Of a DNA stretch of 64,000 nt, positions 1 to 13,367 are shown piece after piece. The DNA is from Siphonodentalium dalli (taxonomy: Eukaryota; Mollusca; Scaphopoda; Gadilida; Siphonodentaliidae). The position numbers and the translations under genes are program-made. The DNA is taken from assembly GCA_032622095.1 (NCBI GenBank), contig CP136066.1, positions 47,030,911 through 47,094,910 on the forward strand. Direction: 5' to 3'. Positions within the stretch are counted from its first letter, which is position 1. Every line of letters starts with the position of its first letter. The notes under the pieces are model-generated. The model was not told where the DNA came from. It did not search any database and worked only from the letters and a program-made list of their open reading frames with translations.

Positions 1-1450
1 CCCTCTTGAACTTTAATTCACAGGCAATGTGATGTGCCATGCTGATGATGTACTACAAACGTCGTTTCCAAAGACGTGACACATATGATTTTCAACGAAA
101 GGTCAGCCGGCTTGTTTTTATCGTTGCTTCTTATTGAGCTGCTTGCACTGTCACATACCCAGAGGACAGCTATATATTCACTAAATGCAGCCTCTCCATC
201 AGCGATTGTTGTGTACTTGAATTAAAACTCCCTATTGTATGTTAATGCACAGGCAATGTGACGTGTCATGATGATGATGTAATACTTAGGGGTCAGCTGC
301 GATGTTAACCCTCAACGAATCAGGTTCTTGTTCGGAGTAGTCTGCTTACATATGTTTGCGGATTTTCCTTTGGCAGATAAGAGTTTCATTGGTAACTACT
401 TGTGTCCCTTTCGCATTATACATATCAGTAATAGCTACACGCTAGCTTCCGCCCAGACACCGAATCACACCGTGACTAACTTAGGATGTCGTTGTGAGAA
501 ATCCAAAACTATGATCAAGTGGGAAATGACATGTCGTCTTTCTGAAATAAAAAATAAATCAAAGTTAACGCAGTGAACATTTTGACACAAATCCTTGTAC
601 TGAAAATGCATTTGTTTTAGAACGATTGATGTCTAACTGCTAATCGTTCTGTTTGGTACATGTGATTAGTGTAACACAAAATTGAAAGAGTCATTAAGTG
701 TTCTAATGCATTCACAAGTTTGCAGCATGGAATAGAAAAGAATACATACCAGTCGCTCCAATATGCATTGGCTGTAAGTGTTTCTAAACCAATATAATTT
801 GGCAGAAGTTGATTGTGGACAATTTTAAAATACCTTCTAGATTAATTAAGCTCAAAATCTAGCCATATCCAAAGTGACATAATGTACGTAAACATATGAA
901 GTACAACTCAGCCAACTACACGTAGGCTGAGATCAATTACGTTGTCGAGATACGGAAAGAGAAAGAAGAATAGTATACATGTAGTCTCAGTTATATCCAT
1001 GACTCAGTATTTTAAAACAAATCGACAGTGGCTGAAGTAGTATGCAGACAATACGTATTGGGATATTCATACACTAAAATTGATATCCATTCAAACTGAA
1101 ATCATATTGATGATTCACATGCAATTTAGTGAATGACTAGTTGCAGCAACCAGGGCCAGCGACACCTGAAAAACGATAACGTGATAATGGTGTTGCTTAT
1201 TAACAACACGAGAACAAAGCAATCTAGTATATTCGTATACGTCGATGTTTTTGGTATAAGTTCACTCATACTTGTCGCTATTCGTACATATTTCATTCAG
1301 TGTCCGACCACTATCATCTATAACATAGATGTTTATTAGTGGCTTATGAAAATGTTTGGTATGTGATTGTGTGACATGTGGGTCAACCGCACAGCAAAAT
1401 CGGCCCCATCCCATCTGTCTTAAGGAGGCGCTCCATTTCGAAAACAATTT
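1..1450. repeat. left copy of a segmental duplication, 5' part
   Basis: From about position 55 this stretch matches 47597-49150 in the same orientation, with scattered substitutions and small indels. Shared landmarks are the AAACGTCGTTTCC start, the repeated ACAGGCAATGTGA motif, the AATCAGGTTCTTGTT segment and the GACTCAGTAT segment near 1000. The motif around 20-60 recurs at 240-290, so the left end is also duplicated internally. No supported gene is present; the short open frames are not conserved between the two copies. Confidence 0.8.
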
Positions 1451-2280
1451 TTACTGTTAACTTGAAGGAAAAATAATTATCCATCAAGACCAATGTATGC
1501 TATAGTATTATCACATGTTTATCCTCACAATATGATATATATGTTTCAATTATGTAAAACGAGAGGCCGATCACGATCGGCAGATGTTAACCCATCCCTT
1601 GGCGGTAGTAAATTACTATGGTCGGAATCATAAATGAGAGTTTTGGTGTTGAAAGATAGAGTATACTGCTTTGTACTAGTATAGACAAATGTACATAACA
1701 CAAATTATTGGAATTTATGGGTCACTCGCATTTATATAAGAGAATGCACTGGTACAGGATATGTAATGCTGCACCACCACAGCTTTGGGTTAAATGTGAA
1801 AGGTGGCCTGGACATGGACTACTTGGGTTAAGAGAGTCCAATATATGTTTACAATGATAATGTATCATATTATACCAACAATATAGATCAAGATAAGCCA
1901 CCTCACTGCTGATCCATTAATACCAATTATATAGCAGAGCTGTTAACAAATCACAGGAATTGTTTATGTTGAAATATGACATCCCTATTAAACCAATAAC
2001 ATTTATAATGACCTCAGACAATATATAGAGGATTTCTTCAGCTGTGCGAGGCAGGACAGATGTCCAAGTCTACTGTTAATATCATGTGATGTGTATTGTT
2101 GAATCTTTATTTTAAATTAGATACCATATCTTTCTTTATCAGATTATCTGCACATTGACATAAGAGACATCAGAAAATAATATAGCCGTAACAATAGCTA
2201 AGTAGTCCAAAGGCATGGGATGGACTTGGTGAATTGGATTTAATGTCGCTCCAAACGAATTTATCAGTACATAACACAAG
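1451..2280. other. gene-free AT-rich DNA
   Basis: I see no coding region, RNA gene or transposon end here. A short motif at about 1732-1760 (TATATAAGAGAATGCACTGG) resembles one arm of the palindromic repeat family found complete at 55505, 55794 and 58172. Confidence 0.5.
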
Positions 2281-2484
2281 ATTTTTGACCGATTTAAACC
2301 AAATGTGGTGTGGTGACTCGGGTGATCCTTGGCAGAGTTATAATGGTGTTAGTTTTTCAAATTGTACTAACTTTAAAAAAAACAATTTTTTTTAATATTT
2401 AAAAAAATATTTTATTATGATTGTTTTTATATCTATTTATTTATTTATTTATTTTTGTTAAATTTAGCAAAGGAATTAAATCTA

Positions 2485-2515
<31 letters not shown>

Positions 2516-2720
2516 GAGCGAATATTTTTTTCGAAAAAGGGCCATAACTCTGTTAAAAATGGCCGGATCAAACCCATATTCAAACTAGATCTGTCTTTGG
2601 TGCTGATAAATTCATATACCAAATTTGGTTCCGATCAGAGAAAAATATTTGAGTTATCGCACCATGCGTAAAGTGTTTACGGACAGACAGACAGACGGAT
2701 AGACGGACGAACGACGAGTG
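2281..2720. repeat. dispersed repeat with GACAGACAG end; AT microsatellite inside
   Basis: The start of the stretch (GGTGTGGTGACTCGGGTGAT and onward) matches the reverse complement of 14235-14290. Both copies are associated with a GGACAGACAGACA motif, here near 2680. The middle (2340-2520) is a poly-A/T and (TA)n tract. It looks like a degenerate non-coding mobile repeat; I cannot assign its class. Confidence 0.5.
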
Positions 2721-2739
2721 ATCAATCCAATGAATATGA

Positions 2740-2960
2740 ACAGCTACATCACGTAATTAGTGTACGATAAGCAAAACATTCAAAACACCGGATGGACCCC
2801 ACTAAGCCCACTATGGATATTTAGGATTAATGGTGACTTTCTCGTGGTGATCCGCGGTGAACTAACGTCGAGCGGATTATATGAATCAACAGAAATCATG
2901 GAGTCTGATCAGGGCTCCTCAATTCATGCAGGAATTATCGCGAACAACTGAGGATCGCCA
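2740..2960. repeat. segmental duplication, middle part (unoccupied site)
   Basis: This matches 50985-51096 plus 52642-52775, with shared landmarks CATCACGTAAT, ACGTCGAGCGGA and GATCAGGGCTCCTCAATTCA. It therefore represents the empty site for the foldback transposon that sits in the right copy at 51097-52641. Confidence 0.75.
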
Positions 2961-3019
2961 CAAAGCAACGACATGTACTTAGAATATTTCACGACATTTC
3001 CATTAATTTTATCACAGCA

Positions 3020-3239
3020 TTAAAGGGGTACTGTACCCTATGTCCGGACATTTATTGCACTGGAGTCATACAATAGTGTTCACTATAATAACCACGTTGT
3101 TTGCATCGTTCATAAAGCACATGAGGGTATTTTGCACTCATCCATGTCTCAAATTCATCAATTTGTTGCATATATTCTGCTGAATATAAAACGAGATGGT
3201 CCCATAAATGGCCAGAGTTAGAGTACAGTTCCCATTTAA
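3020..3239. mobile_element. TTAA-flanked MITE (piggyBac-type target)
   Basis: TTAA occurs at both ends (3020-3023 and 3236-3239) just outside imperfect terminal inverted repeats. The left end reads AGGGGTACTGTACCCTA and the right end is its imperfect complement, GAGTACAGTTCCCAT. The body is about 212 bp and non-coding. Its ends resemble those of the larger elements at 31817-32405 and 57531-57979. A TTAA target with short TIRs is the hallmark of piggyBac-type non-autonomous elements. Confidence 0.75.
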
Positions 3240-3334
3240 CTAAATATTGATTATTGTCTTATCTTAACAAGTCCAAACTTCTAATGACAACGAAAATGAT
3301 AATTGATTGAAATTCTAGAGCTTTGAAATGCGAT

Positions 3335-3860
3335 ACCCGTTGCATAATATACACATAAAATGTGATCCGCGGGCATGGCGGAATAATGTACACATATAAT
3401 GTGATCCATGGGCATGACGGCATAATATACACATCAAATGTGACCCTATGGGCATGGCGGTATAATGCACGCATATAATGTGATCCATGGGCATGGCGGC
3501 ATAATATACGCATATAATGTTATTCATAGGCATGATGGCATAATGTACACATATAATGTGATCCATAGGCATGGTGGCACAATATACACATACAATACGA
3601 TCCATGGGCATGGCGGCATAATGTATGCATATAATGTGATCCATGGGCATGACGGCATAATATACACATCAAATGTGACCCATGGACATGCCGGCATAAT
3701 GCACACATTTAATGTGATCCATGGGCATGGCGGTATAATTTATGCATGTAATGCTATCAGTGGGCATGGTGGCATAATGCACACATATAATGTGATCCAT
3801 AGGCACGGTGACATAATGTCACATACAAGGTGATCCGCGGGCATGGTGGCGTAAATATTG
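3335..3860. repeat. 39-bp minisatellite, about 13 units
   Basis: Tandem units of 39 bp with the core ATAATGTGATCCATGGGCAT, diverged by a few substitutions each. Because 39 is a multiple of three, several frames stay open across the array on both strands. The translations are low-complexity 13-residue repeats and are not real genes. A second array of the same unit occupies 52845-53560. Confidence 0.92.
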
Positions 3861-3906
3861 AGGTTTGTATAAAACACGTCGATTTTAAAATATCGCTCGC
3901 TTATCA

Positions 3907-3917
3907 TCACTAAAGCC
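3907..3917. other. left target-site duplication of the 9.45-kb insertion
   Basis: The 11-mer TCACTAAAGCC is repeated exactly at 13368-13378. Flanking sequence on the outer sides joins into a continuous match to the paralogue near 53600, where no insertion is present. Confidence 0.8.
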
Positions 3918-6822
3918 ATAAGATACAATTATGTACCATAATATATCTATTTACTTGGTGACTGTTGCCATGTGATAAATATGAATCACGGTTTATGATA
4001 TATTGTTTTTCCCTCATCCTATCCATATACATGTATGATACATGAATTTAGACTTTCACAACTTCTTAGTTGTGAAATTTATGCACGAAATACCATTTAA
4101 GGTCACAATTATACATGTTCTTGGTAAATGGTATCAACTATCATTTAGAGCTACTAGTATAAATGAGAGTGTATGATATACTATAATATATCATATAGTG
4201 TATCATATCTATTTACTTGGTAACTGTTACCATGTGATGAAAATGAATCACAGTCTATGGGATATTCATTTGCCCCCATACTATTTTTTATGATATATGC
4301 AATCAGATTTCCACAACTTATTATGAACTATAAATCATGTACATGTATGCTAATATATCCATTTGCCCTCATTATATCCATATATGATCCATGAATTCAA
4401 CTTCAAATGTATGTTAATTAAATTTAACTTCCAAAACTTGTTAAAGATACATAATCTAAATTAACGTCCCTGAATTAGTATTCCTCGATTTCAGAGGTTA
4501 CAAAAACACACAAACAAACAAAAACAAAGCAAAACAAAGCATTCCTATCAGTCGAGAAACCCACCCATCAAAGCTGAAAGTTATCAGATAGAAAATTTCT
4601 AATTATGTTTAATTATCCACCACCTAAATAGTTGGCGGCCAAGCATATATTCAGCGAGCCGACCAACATACTCTTCATACCAAATTGCATTGAACAAAAT
4701 GCCGATATAATATACTAGTAACTCGTTATGGAAAATTTTATACCAAGGTTGACCGCGGTAAGCATTATCTTTGGAAATAAATCAATCTTGAAAACTAAAG
4801 CATCTTTTGAACAAATGATGCTATTGTTAGAACATGTTGACACAGGGACCATCAGGTCGGATTGTGTATCTTTAATGTCACAGCATGATTATATGCATAT
4901 ACTAGGAAATATGTTTACTCCAAATCAGAGTTTTCATTTGCTACAGTATAATTGATACATGTACCTGGTAGATACAATTTAAGTTCCAAAACTTATTGAT
5001 GCTAGACTAGTGAATTTAATTGCTACTATGCAACATAACTATTTTGCCCTCACCCTATTCATTTGACACTACTTTTCCAAAATAAAATTGTATCCATATG
5101 AAAGCTAACTTCTAAAACTTGCTAATGTCTCATACTAGCATACACTTATCTTGGCAACAGCTGCCATATATCAACTATGAATCACATTTTATGATAAATT
5201 TCTTATATATATTCCCATCTATGCATATCATATGTTCACCCCCACCCCCCCATATAAGACAATGAAATTTACTTCCAAAATCTGTCAAAGTCAATGATAC
5301 AGATCTCATTCACATTCAAGGAACGTAAACAAGATGGGTTTAATATTAATGATATATTATTACAATAATCATTTTTGAAAATTATTCCGAATAATTTAAA
5401 ATAGAAAATCACAGCGTTTTTGTTTTTGTTTTTTTTTTATTGTTTTTTTTTTAACCTATGCTAAAAATGCTAAAAACAGACTAATTTAATCATGGCTTTA
5501 TGCACGGATTAGTAAATGTCAGACAAGCATTTACTTGATAACAACTATGCTTAAATGACTATAAAACAGAGTTTTATATCTACACATAAAATACTACTAT
5601 TTAAGGTGACCATTATGCATGTACATGTACTGGGTAATTGGTAACTATCATCAGTTAGAAACTACTAGTATAAATCAGAGTGTATGATATTAAATTTAAC
5701 TTCCAAAACTTGTTAAAGATACATAATCTAAATTAACGTCCCTGAATTAGTATTCCTCGATTTCAGAGGTTAACAAAAAACTAAACATTTTTATCAGTCA
5801 TTGACTCAAGAAACCCACCCATTAAAGCTGAAAGTTATCAGATAGAAATTTTCTAATTATGTTTTATTATCCACCACCTAAATAGTTGGCGGCCAAGCAT
5901 ATATTCAGCGAGCCGACCAACATACTCTTCATACCAAATTGCATTGAACAAAATGCCGATATAATATAACTCGTTATGGAAAATTTTATACCAAGGTTGA
6001 CCGCGGTAAGCATTACCTTTGGAAATAAATCAATCTTGAAAACTAAAACATCTTTTGAACAAATGATGCTATTGTTAGAACATGTTGACACGGCGAATAT
6101 CAAGTCGGATTGTGTATCTTTAATGTCACAGGTTGTATATCTTCACATAAAATACTGCTATTTAACTTTAAGGTGAACATTATGCATGTACATGTACTGG
6201 GTAATTGGTAACTATCATCAGTTAGAAACTACTAGTATAAATCAGAGTGTATGATATAATATATGCCTCACCCCATATATGCAATTAAACTCTGAAATCT
6301 GTCCACTGTGGTATAATTATTTATCCATACGATATATCAACTTGCCCCTATACAACATTATTGATATATGGAACTAACTTCCAAAAACTGTTACTGCCAC
6401 TTTTAGGCAAGGGTAAATTGGGTGGGTGTTTGAGGTCAACCGCTGAAACCAGATTGACTTTCAAACACTGACATAACTTACCATGGCCTTTATATGCTTC
6501 TATCGGTAAATGCTACATTCAGGCATTTACTTGACAAGAGCAGAGTGATCAATAAATCACAGCCAGATTTGTGATTCACGAAATTCAACTTCAAATGTAT
6601 GTTAATGTCTCATCCATGCACAGTGTCCATCTACCAGTGAATGTCATATTTATACATTATGATATATTCCCCCCACACCCAATTTATATCACAATTAGGC
6701 TCATACCCAATATATGGTACATGGAAAAATTAACTTCCAAAAGCTGTTAAAGATACATGATCCATATTAATGCTCCTAAATTACTATTCCTCGGTTTTGG
6801 GGGGGGAATATATATATATATA

Positions 6823-6853
<31 letters not shown>

Positions 6854-7740
6854 AATATTTAACCCTAGACAAGAAACCCAGATATAATTTTTTGAATCAA
6901 CATTAATCCTATTTTCACCACCTGAAATATATTTGGTGGACAAACATCTATTAAACGAGCCGACCAACATGTATACTCTTGATACTAAATTGCATTTAAC
7001 AAAATGCTGATATATATGACATGTTTTTGGAAAATTTTCATACTAGGGCTGATAGCGATAAGTATTATGTTGCTATTAAATCAATCTTGAATACAAGTAT
7101 CTCTTGAAGAAATGTTGTTATTATTGGAACCCGATGACTCAGGGACCAACAAATTGGATTGTGTATCTTTAATGTCACAGAATAATTATAATGTTACAGA
7201 GTATTCATCTGCCACAGTATATTTGATACATATATACCTGGTCGATAAAATTTAAACCTCACAACTTAATGACGCTAGTTTTATGAACTTAATTGCTACT
7301 ATGCAGTATAACTATAGTAGCTCACCCTACATGTATCCACATGACACTACTTTTTTAATACAAAATTATATCCATATGAAATTTAACCTCAACAACTTGT
7401 TAATGTATGAATACGAGTCACCATTTTACTTGGTAACAGCTACCTTATATCAAATATGAATCACATTGTATGATAAATCCATATATTATATATATTCACA
7501 TTTATGCATATCATATGTTCACTCACCCCCCCCCCCCCATATGAGACATTGCTAAACCTCTCTGATAAATCTGAGTTTATCTCTGTCATAAATCCATGTA
7601 TGTATAGTGCGGAAGGGGGTCTGTGCTGGGGGTGGATTATATGTATATCTATTTATATTTATATGGATGTATATGTATTCATGTTATTGTGTATATACTC
7701 CATTTACATGCATGTTAAAGCGAGTAAACCACACCGGGGA
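3918..7740. repeat. degenerate tandem repeats, about 1.0-1.3 kb period, 5' half of the insertion
   Basis: Large blocks recur: the segment around 4430-4870 is repeated at 5690-6130 and, more diverged, at 6720-7200. Shared text includes CGAGCCGACCAACAT, the TTGCATTGAACAAAATGC stretch and GATTGTGTATCTTTAATGTC. Smaller motifs (TTACTTGGTAACTG, CCAAAACTTGTTAA) recur between the blocks. Short open frames beginning MENFIPRLTAVSI at 4728 and 5976 only reflect the repeat. It lies directly inside the left target-site duplication, so it may be the 5' region of the same inserted unit as the LINE downstream. Confidence 0.75.
6807..6856. repeat. (TA)n/(AAAT)n microsatellite
   Basis: A run of TA followed by about eight AAAT units inside the third large repeat copy. 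Confidence 0.9.
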
Positions 7741-9428
7741 GGTCACACTGCCAGTTAGTTTTAATTATAATCCTAAAATTTTAATTCTCAATATAATAAA
7801 TGGTATATTATTCACCTGTTTATATTTCCGATTGCTCTATCAGTCCTTATGCAAAGGTACATATAAATATAGTTTGAGTTCCATAGAACTATTAGTACGT
7901 TCAAAAAAAGGAACATTGTTTACATATAACTGTCAACTGGCATATTTGCTCCTGAGTTGACTTTGAGTCTAAGCCTCTACGGTCAAACAGATTTCCATGC
8001 CCAGCAGGCAATACCTCATAAGAGACACTTTTGTTCAAAAACATATTCCGGTACCTTTTTATATGTGCATGTATAGAAGGAAGTTTCACCCCCAAAAAAA
8101 AGAGTAAAGTGACTAATTCACTAAGTCCTATAACCAAGTAGCATTTCGTATTAATTAAAACAATGGGATGTGTGACCTCCTCCACTAGTGTTCAACTCAA
8201 CTGATGTCTGGAATTCAATGTAATTGTAACTATTTTACCCCCCCCCATTGTTTGAGCCTCTCTGTGTTACCACCACTTGCCACCCCCATTCTGGATGCCA
8301 ATTAACCCTGCTACGGAGACAACTAAAATGTCGAGCATATATAAACTCAATAAAACTCACCAAGAGATGTAATGGTGAACAGAACCCAGTCACTTACGAC
8401 TCTCTCGATAGCTCCTTTCCAATCTCATGTGGGAACCCATTCTTTTTTCCCCAAGTTCAAACGAATAAGTCCACGCTCCCTAACATGAAGTCTACGCGAC
8501 TCGGACCACAAGGCGCCCGGTCAAAACTGTTCATTATAATCTCAAGCAAGGTTGTTGAAACGCTTCACGGCATAAAGTCAACGGCTATACAACACGATCA
8601 CAATATTCTCGGTTACCGCGACCTAATTTTGTCGATATGCGAAGTCCACTTTTCACAACTCAACTTTCCGCGCTAGTAATTCCAATCACAACATTTATAT
8701 CAACAATGTGACGCAATGTACTATGGCAAGCCGTAACGATAAAAAAATATATATCTAATTTTCGCCTTTCTTCAACGCATCCTGACCAACTGAACAGAGT
8801 TATATACAAGTTACCACTTCTCAGTGACCAATGTTGACCCTTTTGGTGAGTGCACGCAATCTTGAGCACGAAGTACCTAAACCCAGTGGGGGTGGCACAA
8901 CTACATATCTCCCCTTGTAGGCCTATCCCGCATATATTCATAAAGGGTCTACTGTTCTCACCTATAATGAAACTGCTAAATTTCTCACTTATTCTGGATT
9001 AACCCGCACAAAATCCCATGCTACAGTAATGCTCTAATCAGTCGACTTCTTGGCCGCGGCGGAGTTGTGGGTGGCTTTTCTCCCCGAGAGCTTTCCTAGG
9101 AAGGGCGGTGGGCCATATTCCCGACGGGGTCCCGTGGAGTTGCCCGCGATTCTGCTATGGTTGTGAGGTCGATTGCTTGGAACATTACTGTAGCAGTCAT
9201 ATTTCAAGCAAAATTCCCTTAAATTTCAACACAACTACCCGTAAATAGCCGATAAACCCCTCATGCCAATCACCACCAAACACCATTATGTAAATATTTC
9301 TCATCATGTCTTGATCATGTTCTCTTTACTCTATGCATTGACCACTTTTGATGATTCATTTACTTACTTCATGTTTCCAATCCATATTGAAAATATCCAT
9401 AACTTAAGAACAACCGCCAAGTCCATTT
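7741..9428. other. non-coding leader between the tandem repeats and the LINE ORF
   Basis: Open frames here (such as 8248-8676) lack recognisable domains. GC content rises in 9040-9180. Given its position, this may be the 5' untranslated part of the LINE, but nothing in the sequence proves it. Confidence 0.4.
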
Positions 9429-9509
9429 GTGAGGTTCCACTTTATCTATTATCTGTTGAGTCGGAGTCCAGTTGCTTCCCTATCTTGGTTTCTAACCACC
9501 GTCTGGAAT

Positions 9510-12500
9510 ATGACGTGTGACTTGAGCCAATATAGGGCAGCAATAGGTATCTTCGACTCAGCAAAACGACCAATAGCCCCCAAAACTGTGAAAAACAGCA
9601 CCCTTCACTTCGGAAAATGCTTCAGTCCACCAAACGCAAGGTCGTTATTCCTGATTGCGCTCTTGTTATTTCTATTATCCGGCGATATACATACAAACCC
9701 GGGACCGTTGTCTCAGACCATAAACGTTGATAATTCTATCTCAATTTTCTATTATAACGTAAGGAGTATCCGTAATAAACTTGAAAAGATTGCAGACCTT
9801 ATAAACGAATATGACATTTTATGTTTCACCGAAACGCATCTTGACCCATCTTATCCTTCAAATCAATTAGAAATCGATGGATTTTGTACCCCAATTCGCG
9901 AAGACCGAGATTCAGACGGCGGCGGAATATGTGTAATGTTCGCCGATCACTTAATATTTAATCGTAAAACCGAATTAGAATTCGACTGTTCTTGTCTCTG
10001 GTTTGAAATCCACTCAAAGAAAACTCGTATTGTTCTTGGAGTATCGTACAGATCTGCACAATTCTGCTCTCAAAATTATTGGGAACACCTGGAATCCTCA
10101 ATATCAGACGCTCTCGACATTTCCGAATACGTTGTCATTACAGGAGATTTTAACTCCAATTTCATGGATAGTTCATCGAAGTTGAAAAATATAACGGATG
10201 GTTTCAGCATGAAAAATTCAATAATGGTCCCCACGAGAGTGACCTCCACCTCAAGCACGTTACTTGACCCAATTATTACTTCAAACTCTCTCCGTGTAAT
10301 AGATGCCGATGTCCTAGATCTCGGAGTTTCAGACCACTTAGGTGTATATGCTACAATAACATTTGAAAACACGACCGCAGCGTCATTTCTAAGACAAGTG
10401 TGGAACTACAGAAAAGCTAACTTTTCCCATGCAAATAACCTACTTGCTAATGTCAACTGGGATGACCTCATAACACATGCATCGGATGTGAACACAGCTG
10501 CCAATAACTTTCAATTAGAATTTCTGTCCATAATGGCGAAAACAATTCCACAGTCGTACATTACAGTAAGAACTTCTGATCAAATCTGGTTCAACTCGGA
10601 CATCCGTTTTGAGATACGAAAACGTGACAGAGTTAGGAAAAAAGCCATGAAAAATGAAAACCCTGAAATCTGGAGAAAATACAAAAATATAAGAAACAAA
10701 GTCAATAACATGAAGAAACACGCAAAATTTAAATTTGAAGAAAACCTAGAAGAACGAATAAGAGAAGCGTCCAACCCGCGAGACTTTTGGCGAATAATGT
10801 TTACCTACTAAACAAGAAACGAACAAAAAATATCCCCCCACTATACAGCTCCTCCGGTACTATCTCTGCTAACAATAAGACATATGCAATAGATGATAAT
10901 GAAAAAGCCAAAATCTTAAACGACAGCTTCATTGCAAATTCTACAATTAATGGTGCTAATAATAACCTGCCTAATTTTCCGAAACGCACCGCAAACACCA
11001 TGCCTGACTTGATCTTCACAGAAACCGAGGTTGAAACAGCCATCAAATCTTTTAAACTTAACAAAGCCCACGGGCACGATGGGATTAGCGTTAGAATGCT
11101 CCGCGAAACAGCAAAATCGATAACTCACCCACTGGTCCTTCTATTCAGGAAATCTATCAATACAGAGAAATTCCCAAACTCCTGGAAATCCGCAAACGTG
11201 ATCCCGATTTTCAAAAAAGACGATCCAGCTGACGCCAAAAAATATCGACCAATATCCCCTTTACCATGTGTATCTACAAATTTTGAGAAAGTTGTTCTGA
11301 AACAGATTAGTAAGTTTTTCATCGAAAATGAGCTCTTGTATTTCCATCAATCCGGTTTTCTCCCAGGTCACAGTACAACATACCAACTATTAGACCTATA
11401 CCACAACTTGTGCCAAACCCTCGATAAAGGACTATTTACATGTTCCATATTCTGTGATATATCCAAAGCTTTTGAAGGGGTTTGGCACAGGGGACTGATA
11501 CATAAATTGAAAGCTTATGGATTAAAAGGAACGACTTTAAATTGGATAGAAGACTACCTAGATAACCGGACGCAAAGAGTCCTAGTCAATGACATATTTT
11601 CAAAATATGAGGTCATCCCAGCAGGAGTGGCCCAGGGATAAATCCTGGGACCTTTCTTGTTCCTTGTCTATATAACTGATCTAGCCGATGGTATTGAATC
11701 GGTAACGAGAATGTACGCTGATGACACTTGCCTCACGAATAGCCACTTTGATATTAATATACTTGAAGGTACTATGAACAGCGACTTAGACAAAATTACA
11801 GCGTGGTCCAAAAACTGGCTGGTCAGCTTTAATCCAATTAAAACAGTTGGAATGTCCTTCTCATTGGTTGCTCCATCTACAGAGAACCCGAACCTCAAAT
11901 TCGTGGGAAATTCAATCGACTTTGTGGACAAGCATAAACATTTAGGTCTGGAACTCCAATCAAATCTCAAATGGAACGCCCACATCGAAGGCTCTGTCAA
12001 AAAGATTGCCTCGCGCCTATCTCAACTTCGTCGCATCAAATATCAACTAAACAGGAAAACCATAGAAATTATTTACAAAACATACATTTTACCACTATTT
12101 GATTATTCAGATGCCGTTTGGGACAATGCCTCTAACTATATGTTAGAAAAGCTTGACCGGCTTCATATCGATGCTGGCCGGATAGTCAGCGGTATCACCC
12201 GATCTGCCTCGGGTGATGCGGTATTACAGGAAGTTGGATGGCCTTCACTCAATAAAAGACGCCAAACACATAAATTGCAGGCACTCTATAAAATCGTCAA
12301 CAATTTAGCACCAACATATCTATCCACTATACTTCCCCCCAGATCTCATGAAGTTGCAGACTATAATTGGAGACGCCCCAGTAAATTTTATTCATATTAC
12401 TGCAATACTGAACACTTCAAACAGTCATTTTTCCCAAAGATGGCCATGGAATGGAATAAATTCCCAAATTAATCACTGACGTTGACCAATTTTCTACCTT

Positions 12501-12876
12501 CAAAACCAACTTGCAACATATAGATCCAACGCCCAGTCCCCCTCGACATTTCTACGTTGGACTCAGAAAATACAATATTTTTCACTGTCGCCTACGTAAC
12601 TTGTGTAGTGAACTCCGATCTGATATGTTCAACAACTATATCGCTGACAGCCCCGCATGTTCGTGTGGAAAAGACGGATATCATTATTTCTTCATGTGTC
12701 CATTGTACCAAAGAGAGCGCTCAGAATTATCTGAGAAACTAACCCGTGAAAATCTCATAATAAGCAACATTGCAGAACTCATGTGTGGAATACCTAATAT
12801 CTCGTCCCAAACAAATAAGAGACTATTTGACATCACACAGCAATATATTGCCGCGACTAAACGTTTCGACCCCTAA
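9510..12876 (+). pseudogene. CR1/L2-like LINE ORF2 (endonuclease + reverse transcriptase), broken
   Basis: This is the replication protein of a non-LTR retrotransposon. The frame opens at an ATG at 9510. A hydrophobic run (FLIALLLFLLSGD) leads into GDIHTNPGP at 9681-9707. The apurinic-type endonuclease follows, with YYNVRSIRNK, CFTETHLD, GDFNSNF (about 10144) and SDHLGVY (about 10330). The reverse transcriptase has KYRPISPLP, FCDISKAFEGVWH and the catalytic YADD at 11713-11724. The C-terminal tail has a Cys/His cluster (CSCG...FMCPLY). Three lesions break the frame: a 1-nt shift near 10790-10800, a TAA at 11639-11641 in the conserved QGSILGP motif, and a 1-nt loss near 12469. The catalytic motifs are intact, so decay is recent. 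No separate ORF1 was recognised. The CR1/L2 assignment is by motif style only. Confidence 0.9.
9681..9707 (+). other. 2A-like NPGP motif at the LINE ORF2 N-terminus
   Basis: It encodes GDIHTNPGP directly after a Leu-rich hydrophobic stretch. It resembles the ribosome-skipping consensus D-(V/I)-E-x-N-P-G-P, except that Glu is replaced by His. 2A-like motifs at this position are described for some animal non-LTR elements. Whether this variant is active is unknown. Confidence 0.6.
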
Positions 12877-13367
12877 AAGATTGTATATGATATGTATGTA
12901 TATGTGTGTCCATATGGATCCATATATGTGTACATGTGTATGTTTAGGTGTATGTACATACATAAGTATATCACTTCTGAATATACTTAAAGGTGCTTCC
13001 GAAATTTCAATTTTTATGTGGCAATTATCTCACAAACGGACCAACCTCCCCCACAAACATGCACGTTCTTATCAATTGTCGGTACTGTCTTCCAGAGCGC
13101 TACAAAAATTAAAACCTAGTTCATGACTGTCTACTATTATTATTTTTTCACAATGTAGCCTCATTGTTTTAAACACAAATCTACACAACATCTGGAAGGC
13201 AATACAAATTATATATCTCTAAACTGATCATCATGTAAATACGTTTATATACCGTCTTCTTGATCACATGTATGTAATATTATTGTATCGGGAGAGGGGC
13301 TTCGTAAGTTGTAAAAACTTGTGCCTCAATCCCTTTTGTATATTATACAAATAAAATATGTTTCAAG
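12877..13367 (+). mobile_element. LINE 3' untranslated region and tail
   Basis: AT-rich non-coding sequence after the ORF2 stop. It ends with ACAAATAAAATATG just before the right copy of the 11-bp target-site duplication, the expected place for a LINE 3' end. Confidence 0.65.

Noticed and set aside
3315-3833. Open frames of 84-122 codons on both strands
   Set aside because: They are translations of the 39-bp minisatellite; open on both strands, periodic, and without a defined start.
3335-3860. Regular repeats considered as a CRISPR array
   Set aside because: Units are contiguous 39-mers without unique spacers, and the genome is animal.
8118-8128. TCACTAAGTCC as an alternative left TSD closer to the LINE
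   Set aside because: It differs from the right TSD at two of eleven positions, whereas 3907-3917 is exact and supported by the empty paralogue.
8248-8676. 142-codon plus-strand frame upstream of the LINE as a possible ORF1
   Set aside because: It shows no zinc knuckle, coiled coil, RRM or esterase motif, and composition is like its non-coding surroundings.
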